Origin: JBBRLA01 sp038231615
GTDB taxonomy: Bacteria > Myxococcota_A > Polyangia > Palsa-1104 > JAEUJZ01
Reading direction: 5' to 3'
Length of the DNA: 13,356 nt
Assembly (NCBI GenBank): GCA_038231615.1
Contig: JBBRLA010000175.1
Coordinates: forward strand, 1-13,356
Made by a program: the position numbers and the translations under genes. The first letter of the stretch is position 1. Each line of letters opens with the position of its first letter. Below are positions 1 through 5,629 of this stretch, in pieces. The notes beneath the pieces were generated by a model. It saw only the letters and a program-made list of their open reading frames with translations, did no database searches and was not told where the DNA came from.

Positions 1-190
1 ACCCCTCGATCTATGACAATCAAAGAGACGAGTATGAATGAGCCCATCAGGCCGGCGTGGGATAAGGGGATGGCCCCACCCGCGCTGGCCTGGAGGCTTT
101 GTTTTTCGTTTTTCATCGGGGAAGTGGCTCGCGTGCCGAAGGCCATGGTGGCAGTTGCTCCCCACGATCGCCCGTGGCATGGTCAGGCCC
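1..190. other. upstream region with no recognisable gene
   Basis: The same frame as the AAA-ATPase gene stays open back to about position 38. The extra N-terminal residues this would add are Arg/Trp/Pro-rich and do not resemble the family, whose conserved part begins at the IPMG motif. I therefore read this stretch as leader. It contains a T-rich patch around 98-117 (two GTTTTTC repeats) and several CCATGG-type palindromes, but no convincing promoter hexamers. A gene entering from before position 1 cannot be excluded. Confidence 0.4.
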
Positions 191-1864
191 ATGGTCCTGC
201 GCATTCCCATGGGTGTCTCCAGTTTCCGCCGCCTCCGCGAGGACGGGCTGACCTACGTCGACAAGTCTCTGCTCATCCAGCAGATCATCGATGACAGCTC
301 CGTGGTCCTGCTGCTGCCCCGCCCGCGGCGCTTCGGTAAGACCCTGAACTTGTCCATGCTGCGCTGCTTCTTCGAACGCTCCGCCGAGCCGCTGTGGCCC
401 CTGTTTGCGGGGCTGGCCATCGAAAAAACCGGCGAAAGCTACCGCGCGCACTTCCAGCGCTACCCGACCCTCGCGCTGACCTTCAAGGACATCAAGAAGG
501 ACTCGTGGGAGGGATGTCTTTCCGCCATGTCTGTGCTGCTGGCCGACTTGTACGGGGAGCACCGCTACCTGCTGGAGGGCCTCCCGGAAGACGAAGCCGC
601 GTCGTTCAAGGCCATCCTGCGCGGACAGGCGAACCAGGCCCAGTGCGAGGTGGTCCTCAAGACGCTCTCGCGCCATCTTCACCGCCACCACGGCGAGCGG
701 GTGGTGATCCTTTTGGACGAGTACGATACGCCGCTGCACAATGCCTACCTCAAGGGATACTACGAGGAGGCGGTCTCGTTTTTCCGCAACCTGCTTTCGG
801 GCGGACTCAAGGACAACGATCATCTATACAAGGGCGTGCTCACCGGGATCTTGCGCGTGGCCAAGGACAGCATCTTCACCGGGCTGAACAACCTGGACGT
901 GCAGACCCTGCTCTCGCCACGATACGCGTCCTACTTCGGTTTCACCGAGCCCGAGGTCGAGGACCTGCTGCGTCAGGCGGGCCACCTGGACCGTCAGCCC
1001 CTGGTGCAACGCTGGTACAACGGATACCTCTTCGGTGGACAGGTCATCTACAACCCGTGGTCCGTGCTGGAATATCTGAAGCGGGACGAGGTGCAACCGG
1101 CGCCCTACTGGGGCGACACCAGCGGCAACGAACTGGTGCGGGAACTGCTGATCACCCAGGGCCTGGGGCTGTCGCCGGAGATGGAAGCACTGATGCGCGG
1201 GGAAAGCATCGAGCGCCCGATCAACGAGCACGTGGTGCTGCGCGACCTTGGCGAGAACCCTGAGTCGATCTGGAGCTTCCTGCTCTTCACTGGCTACCTG
1301 AAAGCCCTGAGCCACCGACGCGAGGACCGCGTACTCTACGCGACCCTGGCGATTCCCAACGAGGAGGTTCTTTCCATCTACGAGACCCTTTTCCGCGACT
1401 GGATGCGCCGGGCCCTGGGCGGCGACCGGCGCCGCGAAGAACTCTTGCAGGCGCTTTTGCGTGGGGACGCTGTGGCGTGCCAGAGGTATATGCAACACTG
1501 GCTGGAAAGCAGTGCCTCGTTTTGGGACACGGCGGCGCTAAAGCCGCCGGAGCGGTTCTATCACGGGTTCGTGCTGGGCCTTCTGGTGGGCCTGGGCTCT
1601 CGCTATGAGGTGCTGTCCAACCGGGAGTCCGGCTATGGGCGGTGCGACGTGCTGGTGGTGCCGCGGCAGCCGGGGCCGCCCGGCGTGGTGCTGGAACTGA
1701 AGGGGGTGGACGAGGGCGAGACCCCGGAGCAGGCGCTGCTGGCGGCGCTTTCGCAAATCGAGGCGCGGGACTATGAGCAGGTGCTGCGCGACCGCGGCGC
1801 GGCGCCGATCCACAAGTTGGCCTTCGCCTTCGAGCAGAAGCGCATCTTCGCCAAGCAGGGTTAA
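191..1864 (+). CDS. AAA-ATPase-like protein with C-terminal PD-(D/E)XK nuclease-like domain
   Basis: This 557-residue protein matches the two-domain family with an N-terminal AAA-ATPase-like domain (Pfam PF09820 type) and a C-terminal PD-(D/E)XK domain (PF08011 type). Visible family marks are IPMGVSSFRRLREDG then YVDK near residues 5-25, the P-loop RPRRFGKTLNLSML at about 44-57, Walker B VVILLDEYDTP at 171-181, WYNGY at 276-280, NPWSVLEYL at 288-296 and PYWGDTSGN at 305-313. The nuclease-like core has D486 in GRCDVLVV and E502-x-K504 in VLELKG, so the D...ExK set is intact. It is presumably cytoplasmic. The biochemical role of this family is not established, and its genes often occur as scattered multicopy accessory genes. 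ATG 191 was chosen because the conserved domain begins five residues later; ATG 179 or 209 is possible, and none has a good ribosome binding site. A palindromic repeat begins 2 nt after the stop. The neighbours suggest no pathway partner. Confidence 0.88.
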   Translation: MVLRIPMGVSSFRRLREDGLTYVDKSLLIQQIIDDSSVVLLLPRPRRFGKTLNLSMLRCFFERSAEPLWPLFAGLAIEKTGESYRAHFQRYPTLALTFKDIKKDSWEGCLSAMSVLLADLYGEHRYLLEGLPEDEAASFKAILRGQANQAQCEVVLKTLSRHLHRHHGERVVILLDEYDTPLHNAYLKGYYEEAVSFFRNLLSGGLKDNDHLYKGVLTGILRVAKDSIFTGLNNLDVQTLLSPRYASYFGFTEPEVEDLLRQAGHLDRQPLVQRWYNGYLFGGQVIYNPWSVLEYLKRDEVQPAPYWGDTSGNELVRELLITQGLGLSPEMEALMRGESIERPINEHVVLRDLGENPESIWSFLLFTGYLKALSHRREDRVLYATLAIPNEEVLSIYETLFRDWMRRALGGDRRREELLQALLRGDAVACQRYMQHWLESSASFWDTAALKPPERFYHGFVLGLLVGLGSRYEVLSNRESGYGRCDVLVVPRQPGPPGVVLELKGVDEGETPEQALLAALSQIEARDYEQVLRDRGAAPIHKLAFAFEQKRIFAKQG

Positions 1865-1866
1865 AC

Positions 1867-2062
1867 AGAAGCACATGGCCGGGCAGCTTTGGGCGTACCT
1901 CTCCCCCATGCCCTCGCATTCGCGAGGCCATGGGAGGTGCCCCCACGCTCCATCGGTCACGTACAGTAGTACGCTCCCTCAGTCGCTGTGGAATGGGCCC
2001 ACGCGGCTGAGCGAATGCGAAGCCGTGGGGAGCGCCCAAATCTGCTCCGGCCATGTGCTTCT
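1867..2062 (+). repeat. nested palindromic element, copy 1 (long form)
   Basis: The ends AGAAGCACATGGCCGG (1867-1882) and CCGGCCATGTGCTTCT (2047-2062) are perfect inverted repeats, and pairing continues imperfectly inward. Each half holds its own hairpin: CCCATG/CATGGG at 1905-1934 with an inner CCTCGC/GCGAGG stem, and CCCACG/CGTGGG at 1998-2029. The centre is GTAC-AGTA-GTAC at 1961-1972. The predicted fold is an outer stem with two side arms. The element starts 2 nt after the AAA-ATPase TAA and lies between that gene and the convergent SEC-C gene. An inverted, shortened copy occupies 5473-5627. No transposase is present. Confidence 0.9.
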
Positions 2063-2096
2063 TGCTGAAATAACTCTTCATCAACGTGACCCTGTA

Positions 2097-2251
2097 GGGG
2101 CATCACCGGTTTCAAAAATAAATGAGCCAGTCGAGTGACTCCCAGTAGCTGCCATCCTCGCCCACAAACACGCGGTAGGCGCGTACCCTGCGTGCGGGAA
2201 GGGCTGGGTGATGCGTCGTTTTGGCTCATTTATTATTGAAACCGGGGCATC
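2097..2251. mobile_element. MITE-like hairpin element with 24-nt terminal inverted repeats
   Basis: The arms at 2106-2129 and 2222-2245 are reverse complements at 23 of 24 positions; the left arm begins CCGGTTTCAAAAATA. The arms are AT-rich, unlike the surroundings. The outer flanks read GGGGCATC at 2097-2104 and again at 2244-2251, an 8-bp direct repeat that could be a target-site duplication, although it overlaps the right arm by 2 nt and leaves a small asymmetry. The 92-bp interior has a small ACGCG/CGCGT hairpin at 2170-2184 and, on the minus strand, an open stretch of about 38 codons ending in the left arm (ending SYWESLDWLIYF), too short to call a gene. It resembles a non-autonomous miniature transposon; no family is assigned. 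Confidence 0.6.
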
Positions 2252-2325
2252 GCACAAACCAGAACTTGAGGCGGGGGGAAGCATCGGGCTGGCGGAAGTG
2301 GCCCGGTCCGGATTGGGTCAGGGCC

Positions 2326-3813
2326 TCATTCTGCCTGGGACGCCTGGCGGGTTGCCTCCTGTGCCGACAGGCAGCACTGCTTGTACTTCTTCCCGCTCTT
2401 GCACGGGCAGGGGTCGTTGCGTCCGACTTTGGTATCCAGGTTCCTGCGCTGCTTCACCGCGGGCCGTTTCGGCGGCGGCACATGGATGTTCTGCACCCAA
2501 TTCTTCCAGACCGTCTGGACCTCCTCGGCCATCGCCTTGGGCGGAAACATCCGCGAGACCGGCACCCGATTCATGTCCATTTCCAGGTGATGCCCCACGT
2601 CGAAGATCCAGCCCGATTCGGGCTTCGGCGTCTGCATCGAGTTCCGGTACTGTTCGTATGCCTGGTCCCCGATCACCTGGCACTGATCCTCGGTCAGACT
2701 CAGGACGTCTGGGTGGAAGGGGAAGATGTTCTCCTGCGTCACCAGCGGCAGGTTTTTGGGCAGGCTGTTCAGGTTAGCGGGCGGGCTGTTGAGGAGCCGG
2801 GGCGCGAACCGGGGAAGATTCCTGGGGTACCGGTGCCCATGACCGCGGAGCGCCAGGACCGCCATGCCGCGGACCCCGGGCTCGAGCAGGGGGTCATAAG
2901 CCGTCGTCATCAGCAACTCGAATCCGTCCGGGTGGCGCGCCAGCGAGAATAACACCCCCGCCCCCATCGGCCCCCGACCGACCACGTGGCTCAGCTTCTG
3001 CAGGACCCCCCGGGTCTCCGGGGTCCGGATGATGGCCAGCAGATAGATGCACAGGGTCAGGCATGCGTCAACATGTATCCGGCCCTGGACCATGCGGTCC
3101 CAGGACGCCACGTCGATCTCACCGGTGATCCAGTATAGATCGATCAGTCCATCCCGCGCCTTGGTCACGGAGACAATCACTTCCGCGATGCGCCTCTGCA
3201 CCATCAGCACCGGCAGCACGTAGGTCTGGGGCCGCCGATCCAGCACCTCCACCATCTCCTGGGTCAAAAACCCCGGACCCGAAGCCAGCGCGTAGATCAG
3301 GTCCGCAGGCAAAAGGCGCGCCAACTGATCCCTTTGCACGGTCATGTCGGCGCGCTTCCCGTCCTCGGCATCCATCGGCGGAAGGAAGAGTGAGTAGGGC
3401 AACACCTGCACCCCTTTCAGGTGCATCTTGGCGGAAAGGCAACTGACAAAATCCCCCTTGCGGGTGAGCACGACATGTCCCGTGGGCGGTTCGCCCAAGG
3501 CAATGGCCGCGCGATCGGACTCGCCGGTCATGTGCTGGCCGAGCAGGCGCCGGACGATCTCGGGGTGCTGGTACATGCGCATGGCCCGGGTCAGTTCCTG
3601 GCTGGAGAAGCGCAGCGAGCGTTCCAGGAAGTGCGCGTGATGGCCGCTAAGAGAAGCGTCCAGATCGTCGTCGTCCTCCGCTTCCTGCCCCGAAAGCCGG
3701 CCCGGTGCGGCGTGCGGCTGCGAGGGTGATGGATCGCCGCTTCCCTGGGGACGGGCGGCGGTCTTTTCCGAAAATCTGCGGAGTGCCTGGATTCGTCTCA
3801 CGCGACCATCCAT
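2326..3813 (-). CDS. SEC-C zinc-motif protein of unknown function
   Basis: The 495-residue protein ends in a textbook SEC-C motif: GRNDPCPCKSGKKYKQCC at about residues 464-481, with C469, C471, C480 and C481 as likely zinc ligands. The motif is named for the SecA C-terminus, where it binds zinc and SecB, but it occurs in many uncharacterised proteins, so it does not reveal the role. The N-terminal 70 residues are low-complexity with an acidic patch (EAEDDDD). The middle is mostly helical-looking, with possible HEAT-like stretches around the DPLLEPGVRGMAVLALRGHG segment. No signal peptide or clear membrane span is seen, so it is probably cytoplasmic. ATG 3813 was chosen; a TTG at 3837 in the same frame would add eight residues, and neither has a clear ribosome binding site. 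It lies 193 bp downstream of the small membrane-protein gene on the same strand and converges with the AAA-ATPase gene. Confidence 0.8.
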   Translation of the reverse strand: MDGRVRRIQALRRFSEKTAARPQGSGDPSPSQPHAAPGRLSGQEAEDDDDLDASLSGHHAHFLERSLRFSSQELTRAMRMYQHPEIVRRLLGQHMTGESDRAAIALGEPPTGHVVLTRKGDFVSCLSAKMHLKGVQVLPYSLFLPPMDAEDGKRADMTVQRDQLARLLPADLIYALASGPGFLTQEMVEVLDRRPQTYVLPVLMVQRRIAEVIVSVTKARDGLIDLYWITGEIDVASWDRMVQGRIHVDACLTLCIYLLAIIRTPETRGVLQKLSHVVGRGPMGAGVLFSLARHPDGFELLMTTAYDPLLEPGVRGMAVLALRGHGHRYPRNLPRFAPRLLNSPPANLNSLPKNLPLVTQENIFPFHPDVLSLTEDQCQVIGDQAYEQYRNSMQTPKPESGWIFDVGHHLEMDMNRVPVSRMFPPKAMAEEVQTVWKNWVQNIHVPPPKRPAVKQRRNLDTKVGRNDPCPCKSGKKYKQCCLSAQEATRQASQAE

Positions 3814-3917
3814 AGCGCAGGCCGAGGGGCCGAACAAGGGGGCGCGGGTACGGCCGTTTTCAGGTGCTCATGCATTTGATCCAGGCTCAAAGAGACTCTG
3901 GCTGGCTTCGACGTGCT

Positions 3918-4017
3918 GCATCGTCGAGCCGTAAAGTCAGCGCAGGGGGTCGGCAGGCCCAAGAGCACGTCCCGGAACACCCGGGGCGCATCGTCGAGCC
4001 GCAACCTCAGCGCAGGG
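3918..4017. repeat. 30-bp direct repeat with 70-bp spacing at the 3' end of the small membrane-protein gene
   Basis: Positions 3918-3947 and 3988-4017 match at 27 of 30 positions; both begin GCATCGTCGAGCCG and end TCAGCGCAGGG. The second copy includes the last codons and TGA stop of the small minus-strand gene (stop at 4007-4009), so the first copy is a duplicated gene terminus including the in-frame CTG CGC TGA. The 40 bp between them shows no recognisable structure. Confidence 0.75.
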
Positions 4018-4243
4018 TCTTCCAGACCACCGCCAAGAAAAAAATCAGGCAGCCGATGGAAAGGGCGTTGACCAGCGGATCGGGCCGAAACCGATCGAGG
4101 AGTTCCTGCCCTTCGGGAGACAGGGTCCCGGCACGGCGCAGCCGCAGGAGGATCTGGCGGCATCTGCCGAAGTTGCCCAGGGCCAGAAAGTCCCGCGCCG
4201 CGCCCACCTCGTCCTTGGCAACCGCCGGATCTTCGCTGACCAT
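4007..4243 (-). CDS. small protein with C-terminal membrane anchor, function unknown
   Basis: This 78-residue protein has a helical, charged N-terminal part (residues 1-55; GAARDFLALGNFGRCRQILL and the RLRRAG segment look like a TPR-type helix pair) and one hydrophobic segment near the C-terminus (about residues 57-73, ALSIGCLIFFLAVVW), followed by KTLR. That layout fits a tail-anchored or single-pass inner-membrane protein. No catalytic motif is visible. The shadow frame continues upstream, but ATG 4243 is the natural start because it sits directly behind a possible promoter. It is divergent from the sugar-kinase gene and upstream of the SEC-C gene on the same strand. Similar short proteins with a conserved RPDP before the membrane segment are, from memory, found in deltaproteobacteria without assigned function. 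Its 3' end is partly duplicated downstream. Confidence 0.7.
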   Translation of the reverse strand: MVSEDPAVAKDEVGAARDFLALGNFGRCRQILLRLRRAGTLSPEGQELLDRFRPDPLVNALSIGCLIFFLAVVWKTLR

Positions 4244-4248
4244 GGGCC

Positions 4249-4278
4249 TATTTAGACGTCCCCGGCACCCGCGGTCAA
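4249..4278 (-). promoter_or_regulatory. possible sigma70 promoter for the small membrane protein gene
   Basis: On the minus strand TTGACC (4273-4278) and TAAATA (4249-4254) are separated by 18 bp. The predicted transcription start falls at or next to the ATG at 4243, which would make the mRNA leaderless. A second CTTGACCGCGG lies just upstream. Only the hexamers support this. Confidence 0.4.
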
Positions 4279-4320
4279 GACTTGCCGCGGTCAAGGACCT
4301 GGCGGCAGGGGACTTGCCGC
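4279..4320 (+). repeat. GACTTGCCGC direct repeats in the divergent intergenic region
   Basis: GACTTGCCGC occurs at 4279-4288 and 4311-4320, exactly 32 bp (about three helical turns) apart, between the divergent small membrane protein and PfkB genes. The second copy also pairs with GCGGCA at 4302-4307. A regulator-binding role is possible from position and spacing, but nothing else supports it. Confidence 0.35.
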
Positions 4321-4396
4321 ATGGCCTGACGATTCGCCAAGACCCGTGCAAGTTCCTCGCCCCCCGAAGCGAGAAATCAGCTAACCTTTCAAGTTC

Positions 4397-5383
4397 GTGC
4401 GCAAGCTCCTCAGCCGGCTGCGCCCCGCCGAGGGCAGCCTCTTCGATGTGATCGGCCTTGGCGAGTGCTCCCTGGACGAGGTCTGGCGCCTTCAGGAGAG
4501 CGACCGGTTCACCGACGTCTGGACGGCGCCGGGAAGCAAGATCTCGGCGCGGTCGCGGGACGTGCTGGGGGGCGGTCAGGTGGCCACGGCGATGGTGGCG
4601 TGCAGGCGCCTGGGCCTGCGGGTGGGGGTCATCGGGGTGGTCGGCGGCGACGAGGCGGGGCGGCTGGTGATGAACGGGCTGCGGGACGAGGGGGTCAATA
4701 CCGACGGGGTGCGCGTGCTGCCCGACGGCAAGACCCGCTGCGCGCTGGTGCTGGTGGACGGACAGGGCGCCCGCACGGTCATCGAGCTGCGCGACCCCCG
4801 GCTGGCCTTTCGCGAAGGCGACCCACAGGCCATGGAGATTTCCCCGGCGCGGGTGCTGCACCTGGACGCCACGCATCTGGCGGCGGCGGTGCTGGCGGCG
4901 CTTCATGCCCGGCACCACCGGACGCTGGTGTCCATCGACGTGGACCAGGCCGAAAAGGGGGTCGAGCTGCTGGTGTCGCTGGCGGACCTGTGCGTGGTCT
5001 CGCAGCGTTTCCCGCAGGAGTTTACCGGCGAGGGGGATTTTGACACGGCGGTGGTGGCGCTCTCGCGGCGGACGGAGGGGCTGGTGGTGGTCACGCTGGG
5101 GGACAACGGCTGCGTCGCGGTGGATCGGGAGAACGGCGTCCGGGGGCAGGAGCGGCTGCTCTACTGCCCGGCGTTCCCGGTGGCGCGGGCGGTGGACACG
5201 ACGGCCTGCGGGGACACGTTCCACGCGGCGCTGGTAGCCTATCTGCTGGGCGGGGCGGAAGGGGCGCGGGAACCGCTGACGGAGGCGCTGCGCTTCGCCA
5301 ACGCCGCCGCGGCGCTGAAGTGCCGGGCCCTGGGCCGGCGCGGCTGCCCCACCCGCACCGAGGTAGATGCACTCTTGGGGTAG
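4397..5383 (+). CDS. PfkB/ribokinase-family carbohydrate kinase
   Basis: This is a 328-residue cytoplasmic sugar or nucleoside kinase of the PfkB family, transferring phosphate from ATP to a hydroxyl of an unidentified substrate. The N-terminal strand FDVIGLGECSLDEVW (16-30), the substrate-side glycine motif GGGQVATA (58-65) and the PfkB signature around DTTACGDTFHAA (267-278) are all present. The catalytic base is D273. The anion-hole loop reads ACGD where most members have GAGD, which makes the substrate hard to guess. Length is normal. The start is the GTG at 4397: an in-frame TAA at 4382-4384 excludes anything earlier, and the conserved first strand begins at residue 16. No strong ribosome binding site is seen. 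The gene is convergent with mrp; the last 20 bp before the duplicated mrp end carry its stop codon. Confidence 0.87.
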   Translation: MRKLLSRLRPAEGSLFDVIGLGECSLDEVWRLQESDRFTDVWTAPGSKISARSRDVLGGGQVATAMVACRRLGLRVGVIGVVGGDEAGRLVMNGLRDEGVNTDGVRVLPDGKTRCALVLVDGQGARTVIELRDPRLAFREGDPQAMEISPARVLHLDATHLAAAVLAALHARHHRTLVSIDVDQAEKGVELLVSLADLCVVSQRFPQEFTGEGDFDTAVVALSRRTEGLVVVTLGDNGCVAVDRENGVRGQERLLYCPAFPVARAVDTTACGDTFHAALVAYLLGGAEGAREPLTEALRFANAAAALKCRALGRRGCPTRTEVDALLG

Positions 5384-5385
5384 AT

Positions 5386-5417
5386 TTACTTGATCTGCAC
5401 CAGGCCGTCGGGGCGCT
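5386..5417 (-). repeat. duplicated 3' end of mrp (distal copy)
   Basis: These 32 bp match mrp's own 3' end at 5630-5661 at 30 of 32 positions. Read on the minus strand they still encode RPDGLVQIK followed by TAA, against RPAGLVQIK-TAA in mrp; one difference is synonymous and the other changes Ala to Asp. The two copies flank the second palindromic element, giving direct repeats 244 bp apart. The copy begins 2 nt after the sugar-kinase stop. Confidence 0.85.
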
Positions 5418-5435
5418 GCCGACTTCCGGCGAAGC

Positions 5436-5471
5436 GAACTCCTGATTTGAAACGTGTTTGAGTTCATCAGG
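5436..5471. repeat. short hairpin beside palindrome copy 2
   Basis: GAACTC (5436-5441) pairs with GAGTTC (5460-5465), and CCTGAT (5441-5446) pairs with ATCAGG (5466-5471); the two pairings are alternatives. An inner AAAC-GT-GTTT stem adds to the first. There is no T-run, so a classical intrinsic terminator is not supported, but the site lies between two converging genes. Confidence 0.45.
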
Positions 5472-5472
5472 A

Positions 5473-5627
5473 AGAAGCACATGGCCGGAGCAGATTTTGG
5501 CGCTCCCCACGGCTTCGCATTCGCTCAGCCGCGTGGGCCCATTCCGCAGCGACCGAGGGAGCGTACTACTGTACGTGACCGAAGGGAGTGAGGCGGTACG
5601 CCAAAAGATGCCCGGCCAGGTGCTTCT
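5473..5627 (-). repeat. nested palindromic element, copy 2 (short form, inverted)
   Basis: This is the same element as at 1867-2062, in the opposite orientation. From 5473 to about 5582 it matches the reverse complement of copy 1 at roughly 107 of 110 positions. It keeps the outer stem (AGAAGCACATGGCCGG against CCGGCCAGGTGCTTCT, one mismatch), the hairpin at 5506-5537 and the GTAC-TACT-GTAC centre at 5563-5574. It lacks about 40 bp carrying the second side hairpin. Its minus-strand start lies 2 nt beyond the mrp stop codon, the same spacing and same element end as copy 1 behind the AAA-ATPase gene. Confidence 0.9.
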
Positions 5628-5629
5628 GA

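Noticed and set aside
1865..2062. Integron attC site (imperfect palindrome directly after a stop codon)
   Set aside because: Position fits, but the conserved RYYYAAC and GTTRRRY ends are not found at the borders, there is no integrase, and the two copies flank single ordinary genes in opposite orientation rather than a cassette array.
1867..2062. tRNA or other known cloverleaf RNA
   Set aside because: No T-loop GTTCRANNY, no anticodon stem of the right size, and the outer stem is far too long.
3798..4163. Minus-strand frame containing MHEHLKTAVPAPP before the SEC-C gene
   Set aside because: The short peptide near 3840-3880 looks protein-like but runs into a stop at the SEC-C start in a different frame, and no ribosome binding site or homology is visible; a frameshifted extension of the SEC-C gene could not be supported.
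5436..5471. Intrinsic terminator between pfkB and mrp
   Set aside because: The hairpin is AT-balanced with two alternative pairings and no T-run on either strand, so it was listed only as a repeat.
4007..5482. Long minus-strand open frame of 491 codons across the PfkB gene
   Set aside because: Shadow of the GC-rich pfkB gene; the translated product is Arg/Pro/His-rich nonsense until the real 78-residue protein at its end.
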